NCBI GenBank assembly: GCA_002281855.1
Contig: NCHQ01000006.1
Location: forward strand, 165,029-229,028
Direction: 5' to 3'
Source: Rhodospirillales bacterium 24-66-33
GTDB lineage: Bacteria; Pseudomonadota; Alphaproteobacteria; Reyranellales; Reyranellaceae
Length of the DNA stretch: 64,000 bases
A program made the position numbers and the translations under genes. Positions 1 to 8,504 of the stretch are shown piece after piece (position 1 is the first letter of the stretch; each line of letters begins with the position of its first letter). The notes under the pieces were generated by a model that ran no database searches, was not told the origin of the DNA, and worked only from the letters and a program-made list of their open reading frames with translations.

Positions 1-1406
1 CGGTGCCGGTGCTGGGCTTCCTCACCTTCACCGTGACGTTCTTCCTGCAGCTCTTTCCGGGCAGCGTGCTGGGCGCGGAGTGCGCGGCGATCTTCGCCAT
101 CTTCACCAGCCAGGCCTGGAACATGGCCTTCAGCTTCTACCAGTCGCTGCGCACCGTGCCGCGCGACCTCGACGAAGTCGCGCGGCACTACCGCTTCTCG
201 CCCTGGCTGCGCTTCTGGCGGCTCGACGTACCCTTCGCCGCGCCCGGCCTGATCTGGAACACGATGATGTCGATGTCGGGCGGCTGGTTCTTCGTCGTCG
301 CCTCCGAAGCGATCACGGTCGGCGACACCACGCTGATGCTGCCGGGCATTGGCTCCTGGCTGGCGCTGGCCATCCAGGCCCGCGACCTCAACGCGGTGCT
401 GCTCGCCATCGCCACGATGGCCGCGGTCATCCTGGCCTACGACCAGCTCATCTTCCGGCCGATCGTCGCCTGGGCCGACAAGTTCCGCTTCGAGCAGCAG
501 GCCGCCGAGTCGCAGCCGCATTCGTGGCTCTACGATTTCTGGCGCCGCAGTCGCGTGCGCCCGCACGTCGTTCGCGCCGTCGGCTCGGTGGCGGACCGCG
601 TCTCGCTGCTGCCGACGCCGCTCACCAGCGCGCCGGTCAAACCGAAATTCGGCACGCCCTCGCGCACCGGCGAGAGGATCTGGATCGCGGTTCTGCTCCT
701 GCTGGCAGGCTACGCGCTCTGGCAGATCGTGCTGTACACCCGCGCGACCCTGGGCTTCGACGATCTGCGCATCGCCCTGTACGACGGACTTCTGACGCTG
801 ACCCGGGTGCTGGTCCTGATCGCGCTCGCCAGCCTCATCTGGGTCCCGATCGGCGTGTGGATCGGCCTGCGGCCGCGTCTCGCGACCAGCCTGCAGCCGG
901 TCGCCCAGTTCCTGGCGGCCTTCCCGGCGAACGTCGTGTTTCCAGTGGCCGTGGTGGCGATCGTCAGCCTGCGGCTCGATCCTAACATCTGGCTCAGCCC
1001 GCTCATGATCCTGGGCACCCAGTGGTACATCCTGTTCAACGTGATCGCCGGCGCGAGCGCGATCCCGACCGACCTGCGCGACGCGGCAGCGCTCTTTCGC
1101 ATCAGCTCCTGGTCGTGGTGGCGCAAGGTCGGCGTCCCGGCGATCCTTCCCTACTACGTGACGGGCGCGCTGACCGCGGCGGGCGGCTCGTGGAACGCCA
1201 GCATCGTCGCCGAGGTGGTGAGCTGGGGCGACACACACCTGCGGGCCCAGGGACTGGGCGCCTATATCGCGGACGCGACGACCGCCGGCGACTTTCCGCG
1301 GGTCGTGCTGGGCATCGTGGTCATGGCTTTGATGGTGACCACGTGCAACCGCATCCTGTGGCGACCGCTCTACCGGCTCGCCGAGAACCGCTTCAGGCTC
1401 GAGTAG
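1..1406 (+). CDS. ABC transporter permease with two fused permease domains (5' end outside window)
   Basis: Inner-membrane part of a NitT/TauT-type importer (nitrate, sulfonate or similar small anions; the substrate cannot be read from the sequence). The visible 467 residues contain the end of one BPD permease domain with its EAA-type loop (around residues 55-80, VARHYRFSPWLRFWRLDVP), a soluble linker at about 155-220, and a complete second permease domain at about 225-460 with its own EAA loop (DAAALFRISSWSWWRKVGVP). The reading frame is open to the window edge and the first domain lacks its N-terminal helices, so the gene is cut. The ATPase gene follows after 10 bases. Confidence 0.9.
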   Translation, partial: VPVLGFLTFTVTFFLQLFPGSVLGAECAAIFAIFTSQAWNMAFSFYQSLRTVPRDLDEVARHYRFSPWLRFWRLDVPFAAPGLIWNTMMSMSGGWFFVVASEAITVGDTTLMLPGIGSWLALAIQARDLNAVLLAIATMAAVILAYDQLIFRPIVAWADKFRFEQQAAESQPHSWLYDFWRRSRVRPHVVRAVGSVADRVSLLPTPLTSAPVKPKFGTPSRTGERIWIAVLLLLAGYALWQIVLYTRATLGFDDLRIALYDGLLTLTRVLVLIALASLIWVPIGVWIGLRPRLATSLQPVAQFLAAFPANVVFPVAVVAIVSLRLDPNIWLSPLMILGTQWYILFNVIAGASAIPTDLRDAAALFRISSWSWWRKVGVPAILPYYVTGALTAAGGSWNASIVAEVVSWGDTHLRAQGLGAYIADATTAGDFPRVVLGIVVMALMVTTCNRILWRPLYRLAENRFRLE

Positions 1407-1416
1407 GAGAGACCGA

Positions 1417-2730
1417 ATGGACACGATGATTTCCGTGGCCGACCGTACGCTCGTCAGCGTCGACCACATCCGCAAGGTCTATCCCAAGGGGAGCGGCGAG
1501 GATCTGCTGGTCCTCGACGATGTCTGCCTGACGTTGGGCAAGAACGAGATCGTCTCGTTCCTCGGCCGCTCCGGCTGCGGGAAGACGACGCTGCTCCGTA
1601 TCCTCGCCGGCCTGATGCCGGCAACCGGGGGCGAGGTGAGGATCGCGGGCAAGAGCGTGGTCGGGCCGTCGCCGGAAGTCGCGATGGTGTTCCAGTCCTT
1701 CGCGCTCTTCCCTTGGCTCACCGTGCTGCAGAACGTGGAGATAGGTCTGGAAGCGCAGGGCGTCGCCCCGGCCGAGCGCCACCGTCGCGCGCTCGCCGCC
1801 ATCGACCTGATCGGGCTCGACGGATACGAGAGCGCCTATCCGAAGGAACTGTCGGGCGGCATGCGCCAGAGGGTCGGCATCGCGCGCGCTGTCGTGGTCC
1901 AGCCCACCGTGCTGCTGATGGACGAGGCCTTCTCGGCCCTCGACGTGCTGACCGCGGAGACGCTGCGCACCGACCTCATGGATCTGTGGATCGAGGGCCG
2001 CCTGCCGATCTCGGCGATCGCCGTCGTCACGCACAATATCGAGGAAGCAGTCCTGCTGTCGGACCGTGTGCTGGTCTTTGGCTCCAATCCCGGCCATGTC
2101 GCGGCGGAGATCAAGATCGACCTGCCCCATCCTCGCAATCGGCTCGATCCTGCGTTCCGGCAGATCGTCGAGAATCTCTATTCCACCATGACGGAGCGAG
2201 CCGGGGGCAAGACGAGCCCGGGCCATTTCTTCGGCACCGGCCTCGCCATGCTGCTGCCGAGGGTGTCGCCCAACATGATCGCCGGCCTGATGGAGGCGGT
2301 GGCTGCCGCACCGCACGAGGGCCATGCCGGCCTGCCGGAGCTGGCCGGTGACCTTCACATGGAAGTCGACGACCTGTTCCCGGTCGCCGAGGTGCTGCAG
2401 CTCCTGCGCTTCGCCGAGCTGGGGGACGGCGACATCAAGCTCACCGAGCCGGGACACCAGTTCGTCGGCTTCGAGCCCGATGCCCGCAAGAAGCTGTTCG
2501 CCCAGCATCTCCTGAACTACGTGCCGCTGGCGGGGCATATCCGCCGCGTCCTCGACGAGCGCGGCACGCATCGCGCACCGGGCAGCCGCTTCCGCGGCGA
2601 ACTCGAGGATCACATGTCCGAGTCCTTCGCCGCGCAGACAATGCGCACCGTCACGTCGTGGGGCCGCTTCGGCGAGATTTTCGCCTATGATGAGGTGAGC
2701 GACGTGTTCAGCCTGGACAATCCAGGCTGA
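1417..2730 (+). CDS. ABC transporter ATP-binding protein with C-terminal AAA-associated domain
   Basis: Energises the upstream fused permease. The first 260 residues or so form an ABC ATPase of the NitT/TauT group, with Walker A (GRSGCGKTTLL), signature (LSGGMRQRVGIARAV) and Walker B (LLMDEAFSALD). Residues of about 280-430 form an extra C-terminal domain of the 'AAA-associated' kind seen on some nitrate/sulfonate ATPases; its job is unknown and it may sense a ligand or regulate ATP hydrolysis. Length 437 aa, against about 260 for a plain ATPase. An ATG with a GGAGAG ribosome site lies just after the permease stop, so the two are cotranscribed. Confidence 0.93.
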   Translation: MDTMISVADRTLVSVDHIRKVYPKGSGEDLLVLDDVCLTLGKNEIVSFLGRSGCGKTTLLRILAGLMPATGGEVRIAGKSVVGPSPEVAMVFQSFALFPWLTVLQNVEIGLEAQGVAPAERHRRALAAIDLIGLDGYESAYPKELSGGMRQRVGIARAVVVQPTVLLMDEAFSALDVLTAETLRTDLMDLWIEGRLPISAIAVVTHNIEEAVLLSDRVLVFGSNPGHVAAEIKIDLPHPRNRLDPAFRQIVENLYSTMTERAGGKTSPGHFFGTGLAMLLPRVSPNMIAGLMEAVAAAPHEGHAGLPELAGDLHMEVDDLFPVAEVLQLLRFAELGDGDIKLTEPGHQFVGFEPDARKKLFAQHLLNYVPLAGHIRRVLDERGTHRAPGSRFRGELEDHMSESFAAQTMRTVTSWGRFGEIFAYDEVSDVFSLDNPG

Positions 2731-2753
2731 CGGCGGCGGCGGAGGACAGAACC

Positions 2754-3467
2754 TTGCATTTCGACCTGCTGGAGCTTGGCGAGACGGCCCTGCGTCTCGG
2801 CGTGGCGCTGCTGCTGGGGTCGGCCATCGGGTTCGAACGGCAGTGGCACCAGAAGATGGCGGGCCTGCGCACCAACGCGCTGGTGGCGCTGGGCGCGGCG
2901 GGCTTCGTCACGTTCTCGGGACTGGTCGGCGCCGGCGATCCGACGCGCGTGGCCGCGCAGGTCGTGACCGGCATCGGCTTCCTGGGCGCGGGCGTCATCC
3001 TGCGCGAGGGCGTCAACGTGCACGGCCTCAACACGGCGGCGACGCTGTGGTGCTCGGCCATGGTCGGGACGATGGCGGGAGCGGGGCATGGCGGCCCGGC
3101 CCTGCTGGCGGCCGGCATGGTGATCGCCGCCAACCTCGTCCTTCGGCCGCTCATCCGGCGCGTAAACAGCCGCCTCGTGACCAGCAGCAACGGCGAAACG
3201 CATTACACCGTCGAAGTGGTCTGCCGCGGCGCCGAGGAGGCGCAGATGCGATCGTTGTTGCTCACCGCGCTGGCGCAGGCGGGGCTCGGCCTGCGCCGCC
3301 TCGATAGTGAGGACATTGCCGACACGTCCAAGGTGACGGTGACGGCGCAGGCCGTCGCCGCCAAGCGCAACGACGCGGCGCTGGAGCAGATCGTCGGCCG
3401 CCTCAGCCTCGATCCAACCGTCACCGGCGTCACCTGGCAGATCGACCGCACGATTCCGGAGTCCTGA
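2754..3467 (+). CDS. MgtC/SapB family membrane protein
   Basis: MgtC-type integral membrane protein of 237 aa. The N-terminal 140 residues hold several hydrophobic helices and the family motifs (GSAIGFERQW, GLRTNALVALG, TGIGFLGAGVI). The last 80 residues are a soluble ACT-like domain. Family members act in Mg2+-limited growth or regulate membrane ATPases; here the role is unproven. The start is TTG, preceded by GGAGGA at 2741-2746. It lies 23 bases after the ABC ATPase, so it may be read from the same transcript, although the functions look unrelated. Confidence 0.88.
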   Translation: MHFDLLELGETALRLGVALLLGSAIGFERQWHQKMAGLRTNALVALGAAGFVTFSGLVGAGDPTRVAAQVVTGIGFLGAGVILREGVNVHGLNTAATLWCSAMVGTMAGAGHGGPALLAAGMVIAANLVLRPLIRRVNSRLVTSSNGETHYTVEVVCRGAEEAQMRSLLLTALAQAGLGLRRLDSEDIADTSKVTVTAQAVAAKRNDAALEQIVGRLSLDPTVTGVTWQIDRTIPES

Positions 3468-3551
3468 CCTTCCTCGCCGCTTGGACCTTTTGTCCAATTC
3501 AGCGGACCTGTTCTCCCGAAGAGAGTGCGCGCCATTCTCGTCGGAGGGATC

Positions 3552-3947
3552 GTGCGCCTCATTTCTGATTGGCTGACTGCCGCGCCCTATCGCGCGGTCG
3601 TCCTCAACATCGCGATGCTCGTGCTGCTGCTGGCGCTGGTCGACAGCGCAACGCTGTTCGCGCTGGTCGGCGTGTCGTGCCTCGCTGTGGCCGGTCTCGT
3701 CGGCCTGCGCGGCGCGTTGCGCGCCAGCTTCCGCCGCGCTGCCGGCGCGCGAGCCGCCTTCGACCGGGTGCTGGTCTGGTTGCCCGGCGCGGCGGCGCTG
3801 ACCCTCGGTGCGGTGGGGCTTCATCTCGCCGTGACCGCTCCGGCGGGTTCGACGATGCACCTTGCGGGGATTGTGCTGTTTGGCTTTGAGCTGGTGATGC
3901 TCGCGCTGCCGGCCGACGAGACGCCGGCCCCGGCGAAGGCCGCGTGA
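3552..3947 (+). CDS. Small hydrophobic membrane protein at the head of the bd-like oxidase operon
   Basis: About 131 aa with three or four predicted hydrophobic helices and a basic loop after the second (GALRASFRRAAGARA). I do not recognise a family. I chose GTG at 3552 because GGAGGG lies just upstream; an in-frame GTG at 3525 is the alternative and adds nine residues. The stop is separated by one base from the start of the cytochrome bd-like gene, so it is almost certainly translated together with the oxidase and may be an accessory or assembly factor. Confidence 0.7.
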   Translation: MRLISDWLTAAPYRAVVLNIAMLVLLLALVDSATLFALVGVSCLAVAGLVGLRGALRASFRRAAGARAAFDRVLVWLPGAAALTLGAVGLHLAVTAPAGSTMHLAGIVLFGFELVMLALPADETPAPAKAA

Positions 3948-3948
3948 G

Positions 3949-5448
3949 ATGGACTTTCCGGTCTTCCATCTCGACGTCTTCGGCAATCGCGGCCTGATCG
4001 CCGTCATCGCCGTCCTGCACGTGCTGATCAATCACGGGCTGGCGGTCGGCATGATGCCGCTGGTCGCCTGCATGGAATGGTACGGGCATCGCAAGCAGGA
4101 CCCGCGCTGGGACCGGCTCGCCTACCGCATCCTGTTCGTGAGCTTCCTGGTGACCACCACCGTGGGCGCGCTCACCGGCGTCGGCATCTGGCTGTCCGTC
4201 TCCCTGGTCAATCCCTATTCGATCGGCAGCCTGATCCGCGTGTTCTTCTGGGCGTGGTTCGTGGAGTGGCTGGTCTTCATTACCGAGGTCTGCCTGATCC
4301 TCGCCTATACGCTCACCTGGAAGTCGTGGCGCGAGGGCGCGGCCAAGCGGCGGCACATCCGGCTCGGCTTCGCGCTCGGCCTGTTCTCGTGGATCACGAT
4401 GGCGATCATCGTGTCGATCCTCGGCTTCATGATGGATCCGGGCAACTGGCTGTCCGAGAACACCCTGCTCTCGGGTTTCAGCAATCCCGTGTATCTGCCG
4501 CAGCTTGCCTTCCGCACGCCGCTGGCGGCGGCCATGGCCGGCATCATCGCGCTCTTCCTCATTCCGTTCTTCGTCAAGCGCGCCGATCCGTTCCGCAATG
4601 AGGCGACGCGCGCGGTCGGCATCTGGACGCTGCTGTTCGCGCCCTTCGTCGTTGCGGGCGGCTACTGGTACTACAGCGTGGTGCCGGCGGCGATGAAGGA
4701 CAACCTCGCCGTCTCGACGCTGACGCTGCAGTTCAGCGGCTGGCTCGACGACTTCCTCTGGATCGCATTGGCGACGGTTGTCGCGATCCTCGTCATCGTG
4801 CAGATCGCGATCAAGCGGCCGGGCCTGCTGCCGCGTGTCGCCACCGTGGTGCCCTTCGTCGCGATCCTGTGGCTCACCGGCCACTTCGAACGGGTGCGCG
4901 AGTTCATCCGCAAGCCCTACATCATCGGCCAGTACATGTACGCCAACGGCCTGCGCGTAGAGGACTATGCCCTGCTGCAGCGTGACGGCGTGCTGGCCTA
5001 CGCGACCTACTCCAATCCGCTGACCGAGGCCGAGAAGAGTTTCGTCCCGGCAAGCCTGCCGGAGGCGGAGCGCACGGCGGCCCTCGCGCGACTGCAGAAG
5101 GGCAAGGACGTGTTTATGGACACCTGCTCGCGCTGTCACACCACGCACGGCGTCAATGGTGTGGCCGGCCATCTGCAGCGCATGTTCGGCGACGCGCGAT
5201 GGACGCCCGACCTTACGGCCGACTACATCGCCAACATGCACAACGCCCAGCCCTACATGCCTCCGTTTCCGGGCAACAAGGACGAGCTGGGTTTCCTCGC
5301 CACCTATCTCGAGCAGCTCCAGGGCAACAAGGCGCCGGTTCCGGGCGCGCAGCAGGCGGGTGTCGCGATTCGCCCCGCGGGCGAGGCGAAGCTCGCCGAT
5401 GGCGCGGCCTCCGGTCCGACGGCGCCGACCCAGGGAGCACGCAAGTGA
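3949..5448 (+). CDS. Cytochrome bd-type subunit I with fused C-terminal cytochrome c domain
   Basis: 499 aa. The first 330 residues are a multi-helix CydA-like core: H24 sits where CydA has its heme-ligating His19, and two Glu residues seven apart (VEWLVFITE) lie in the third helix region where CydA has its proton-path acids. The GRQPW motif of true quinol-oxidising CydA is absent. Residues of about 375-465 form a monoheme cytochrome c domain with CSRCH at 393-397 and a likely axial Met437 (YMPPF). This architecture matches the cytochrome-c-bearing branch of the bd superfamily, so the protein probably takes electrons through heme c rather than directly from quinol. It overlaps the next gene by four bases (GTGA). 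Confidence 0.85.
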   Translation: MDFPVFHLDVFGNRGLIAVIAVLHVLINHGLAVGMMPLVACMEWYGHRKQDPRWDRLAYRILFVSFLVTTTVGALTGVGIWLSVSLVNPYSIGSLIRVFFWAWFVEWLVFITEVCLILAYTLTWKSWREGAAKRRHIRLGFALGLFSWITMAIIVSILGFMMDPGNWLSENTLLSGFSNPVYLPQLAFRTPLAAAMAGIIALFLIPFFVKRADPFRNEATRAVGIWTLLFAPFVVAGGYWYYSVVPAAMKDNLAVSTLTLQFSGWLDDFLWIALATVVAILVIVQIAIKRPGLLPRVATVVPFVAILWLTGHFERVREFIRKPYIIGQYMYANGLRVEDYALLQRDGVLAYATYSNPLTEAEKSFVPASLPEAERTAALARLQKGKDVFMDTCSRCHTTHGVNGVAGHLQRMFGDARWTPDLTADYIANMHNAQPYMPPFPGNKDELGFLATYLEQLQGNKAPVPGAQQAGVAIRPAGEAKLADGAASGPTAPTQGARK

Positions 5449-6509
5449 ACCAGATCCCCGTTCCCCGCGACATCCCGCTGCCCATGCCGGCGCCTGAGCC
5501 GCTGCTGGTCGTGGTGCTCGTGTTCTTCTTCCTGCTGCACATCGCCTTCGTGAACTTCATGGTGGGCGGTGCGCTGATCTCGGTCTGGTACGAGATCAAG
5601 GGTCTGAAGAACCGCCGCTACGACCGGCTGGCCTACGAGGTCGCCTCGACGATCACCGCGAACAAGAGCATCGCGGTCGTGCTGGGTGTCGGGCCGCTGC
5701 TCGCCATCAACACGCTCTATACGGTCTATTTCTACACGGCGAACGCGCTCACCGGCACGTTCTGGATCTCGATCGTCCCGCTGGTGGTCGTGGCCTTCCT
5801 GCTCACCTACGCCCACAAGTATCTCTGGCACGCGATGGACGGCCGCAAGGGACTGCACATCGCGATCGGCGCGGCGTCCTGCCTGATCTTCCTGTTCATC
5901 CCGCTGATCTTCCTCGCCAACGTGAACCTGATGCTGTTCCCGGAGAAGTGGGGGACGGTGCAGGGCTTCTTCTCGGCGCTCCTGCTGCCGAACGTCCTGC
6001 CGCGTTACGCCCATTTCCTGCTGGCCTGCCCGGCGATGACGGGCCTGCTTATGGTCTGGCTGTTCCGCCGGCGCAGCGAGGCGGCGCTGGCCGACACGGG
6101 CTGGCGGCGCGACGAGTTGATGCGAACCGGTTATCGCTGGGCCCTGTGGCCGACCGTCGGCCAGTTCTTCGTCGGGCCGGTCGCGCTGCTCACCCTGCCC
6201 ACCACCCAGGGCACGCCCGCGACGTTGATGGGGATCTTTGGTGTGGCCATCCTGGTCTCGATCTGGATGACCCTGCTGATGTTCGTCGAAACGCGCCGAC
6301 CGGCGGCACGAATCGGCGGAAGCTTCGTCTCGATCTGCAGCCTGATGGTCGTGGTGCTCGGGTTGATGGGCGCCGGACGGCACGTCTATCGCGAGGCTGC
6401 CGTGGCGCCTCATCGGGAGCTCGTCCGCGCCAAGACCGAGGACTATATGCGCCGTGTCGACGAGGCCAACCGCGCCGCGGGCGCCGCGCAACGTCCGGTG
6501 CGGCCATGA
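5445..6509 (+). CDS. Membrane partner subunit of the bd-like/cytochrome c complex
   Basis: 354 aa, about eight to nine hydrophobic helices, no heme c motif. It starts at GTG 5445, overlapping the previous stop as GTGA, which implies translational coupling and fixed stoichiometry. It begins with a short Pro-rich periplasmic or surface segment (IPVPRDIPLPMPAPEP) and a first helix with FVNFMVGGALI. Conserved-looking His residues in membrane segments (AHKYLWHAMDG, YAHFLLA) could ligate heme, so it may itself be CydA-like rather than CydB-like. By position it is the second core subunit of the complex. Confidence 0.75.
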   Translation: MNQIPVPRDIPLPMPAPEPLLVVVLVFFFLLHIAFVNFMVGGALISVWYEIKGLKNRRYDRLAYEVASTITANKSIAVVLGVGPLLAINTLYTVYFYTANALTGTFWISIVPLVVVAFLLTYAHKYLWHAMDGRKGLHIAIGAASCLIFLFIPLIFLANVNLMLFPEKWGTVQGFFSALLLPNVLPRYAHFLLACPAMTGLLMVWLFRRRSEAALADTGWRRDELMRTGYRWALWPTVGQFFVGPVALLTLPTTQGTPATLMGIFGVAILVSIWMTLLMFVETRRPAARIGGSFVSICSLMVVVLGLMGAGRHVYREAAVAPHRELVRAKTEDYMRRVDEANRAAGAAQRPVRP

Positions 6510-6676
6510 GCCCCGTCGCGACGTCGGTCGCTGCACAGGCGACGACGCGCCGCAGCCGCTTCGCGATCTGGATTCGGCGCTATTTCTGGCTCTGGATCGC
6601 GTACCAGACGGTGAAGGGTCTCGCGACGACCACTTTCGTTTGGCTGCCGCTTCTGTACGTATTCCTGTCGACGTGA
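6506..6676 (+). CDS. 56-residue single-helix protein, CydX-like accessory subunit candidate
   Basis: Starts at ATG 6506, overlapping the stop of the previous gene as ATGA. The protein has a basic N-terminus (TTRRSRFAIWIRRYF) followed by one hydrophobic helix of about 22 residues. Small one-helix subunits (CydX, CcoQ) are typical of terminal oxidases, and position plus overlap make this the obvious equivalent. There is no sequence family I recognise, so the role is inferred from size, topology and context. Confidence 0.72.
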   Translation: MSPVATSVAAQATTRRSRFAIWIRRYFWLWIAYQTVKGLATTTFVWLPLLYVFLST

Positions 6677-6700
6677 CGGGGCCACGAAAGGAGCGCGACG

Positions 6701-7981
6701 ATTTCCGCGCAGGACACCGCGAACCGCAAGAACCTTCTGCTGCTGATCCAGCTTCGCTGGATCGCGGTGCTGGGGCAGATCGCGACCATCGCCTTCGTGC
6801 AGTTCGTTCTGCACGTCGCGCTGCCGCTGTCCTCGATGCTGGCGGTGGTGCTGTTCCTGGTCGTGCTGAACGGCATCAGCCTGTTGCGTCATCGCAGCGG
6901 CGCGTCGACCACGGGCGGCGCGCTGCTGCTCGAACTGCTGCTCGACGTCGCCGCGCTCACGACCCAGCTCTATCTGAGCGGCGGCGCGTCGAACCCCTTC
7001 GTCTCGCTCTATCTGCTGCAGGTCATCCTCGCGGCGGTACTGCTGGAGGCGCGGCCGGCGTGGATCCTGGTCGGTGTGACCACGGCCTGCTTCGTCGGGC
7101 TCACCCTGTTCAGCCGTCCGCTCGACCTGCCGCATCGCCATGACGGAGATCCTTTCGGTCTCCACCTGCAGGGCATGTTCATCGCCTATGTGCTGGCGGC
7201 GGGACTGATCGTGTTCTTCGTCACCCGCATCGGCCGCAACCTGCGTGAGCGTGACGCCCATCTCGCTGCGCTGCGCCAGCGCTCGGTCGAGGAGGAGCTG
7301 GTCGTGCGCATGGGCCTGCTCGCCTCCGGGGCGGCGCACGAGCTGGGCACGCCGCTCGGCACGCTCTCGGTGATCGTCAACGACTGGCAGAAGATGCCGG
7401 CTCTCACTGCCGATCCTGATCTCGCCGAGGACCTCGAGGCAATGGAGGAGCAGCTCCTGCGCTGCAAGGAGATCGTCTCCAAGATCCTGTCCTCGTCGGG
7501 CGAGATGCGGGCCGAGGGCGCAGGTCCCACCACCGTCACGCGCTTCTTCGATGCCCTGGTCGAGGATTGGCGGACCAGCCGCTGGCCGCCCGCCCTGCAT
7601 TACGACAATCGCTTCACGCCCGACCAGGCCATCGCGACCGACGTGGTCCTGGCCCAAGGCATCGCCAACATCTTCGACAATGCGCTGGAGGCGTCGCCCG
7701 GCTGGATATCGATCGCTCTCGGCCGGGAGGGCGACGCGGCGGTGCTGACGGTCGAGGATCGCGGGCCGGGCTTCGCCGACCGCATCCTCGTCCAGTTCGG
7801 CAAGCCCTACCAGACGACGAAATCGCGGCCGGGCAGCGGGCTCGGCCTGTTCCTGCTGGTCAACGTGACGCGCAAGCTGGGCGGCGAGGTCAGGGCGGAG
7901 AACCGCGCCGGCGGCGGCGCCCGTGTCGTCGTGCGGCTGCCGCTCGCCCGCCTCGCGCTGGAGGTGCGCCATGGCGGATAG
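6701..7981 (+). CDS. regB: Redox sensor histidine kinase RegB/PrrB, apparent ATT start
   Basis: Membrane sensor kinase controlling respiratory genes in response to quinone redox state. With the start at ATT 6701 it has 426 aa: six hydrophobic helices, the ubiquinone-binding heptapeptide GGxxNPF as GGASNPF (94-100), H-box His213 in AAHELGTPLG, and Cys255 in RCKEIV, matching the redox-active Cys of RegB. ATP-binding G boxes follow (DRGPGFAD, GSGLGLFL). The first ATG/GTG/TTG in frame is GTG 6767, which would remove the family-conserved LIQLRWIAVLGQ segment. AAAGGAG at 6687-6693 lies seven bases before the ATT. It overlaps regA by 11 bases. Confidence 0.88.
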   Translation: MSAQDTANRKNLLLLIQLRWIAVLGQIATIAFVQFVLHVALPLSSMLAVVLFLVVLNGISLLRHRSGASTTGGALLLELLLDVAALTTQLYLSGGASNPFVSLYLLQVILAAVLLEARPAWILVGVTTACFVGLTLFSRPLDLPHRHDGDPFGLHLQGMFIAYVLAAGLIVFFVTRIGRNLRERDAHLAALRQRSVEEELVVRMGLLASGAAHELGTPLGTLSVIVNDWQKMPALTADPDLAEDLEAMEEQLLRCKEIVSKILSSSGEMRAEGAGPTTVTRFFDALVEDWRTSRWPPALHYDNRFTPDQAIATDVVLAQGIANIFDNALEASPGWISIALGREGDAAVLTVEDRGPGFADRILVQFGKPYQTTKSRPGSGLGLFLLVNVTRKLGGEVRAENRAGGGARVVVRLPLARLALEVRHGG

Positions 7982-8504
7982 GCCGCGCCTGGTGATCGTC
8001 GACGACGACCCGGCCTTCGCGCGCGCCATGCGCCGCTCCTTCGAGCGCCGGGACTACGAGGTGCGCGCTTCCGCGACGTCGGAGGCCCTCGACGACGCGC
8101 TGCGCGACTTCCGGCCGGGCTTTGCCATCGTCGACCTCAAGCTCGGCGGCGACTCCGGCCTGCATTGCGTGCGTCGCCTCGCCGCCCTCGATCCGGCCAT
8201 GCGCATCGTCGTGCTGACGGGGTTCGCGAGCATCTCGACGGCCGTCGAGGCGATCAAGCTCGGCGCCTGCCACTATCTCGCCAAGCCGTCCAATGCCGAC
8301 GACATCGAGGCGGCGTTTGCACGGGCCGACGGCGACGCCGCCGTGCCGCTCGGCACACGGCCGACCTCGCTCAAGACGCTGGAATGGGAGCGCATCCACG
8401 AGATGCTGGTCGAGACCGAGTTCAACGTCTCGGAAACGGCGCGCCGCCTTGGCCTGCATCGCCGCACGTTGGCCCGCAAACTCGCCAAGCGCCGGGTCAC
8501 CTGA
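7971..8504 (+). CDS. regA: Redox response regulator RegA/PrrA
   Basis: 177 aa response regulator partnered with RegB. The receiver domain has the acidic pocket (IVDDDPAF), phospho-acceptor Asp55 (IVDLKLGG), the Thr/Lys switch residues (LTGFAS, AKPS) and the short linker typical of RegA. The C-terminal Fis-type helix-turn-helix (NVSETARRLGLHRRTLARKL) is nearly the family consensus. ATG 7971 overlaps the kinase stop. It sits directly downstream of the bd-like oxidase genes, suggesting it controls that operon among others. It converges with the next gene, overlapping by eight bases. Confidence 0.95.
   Translation: MADRPRLVIVDDDPAFARAMRRSFERRDYEVRASATSEALDDALRDFRPGFAIVDLKLGGDSGLHCVRRLAALDPAMRIVVLTGFASISTAVEAIKLGACHYLAKPSNADDIEAAFARADGDAAVPLGTRPTSLKTLEWERIHEMLVETEFNVSETARRLGLHRRTLARKLAKRRVT

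Noticed and set aside
5199..5444. N-terminal extension of the oxidase partner subunit into the cytochrome c gene.
   Set aside because: The extra residues are an Arg-rich shadow of the heme domain; GTG 5445 overlaps the stop and begins the conserved protein.
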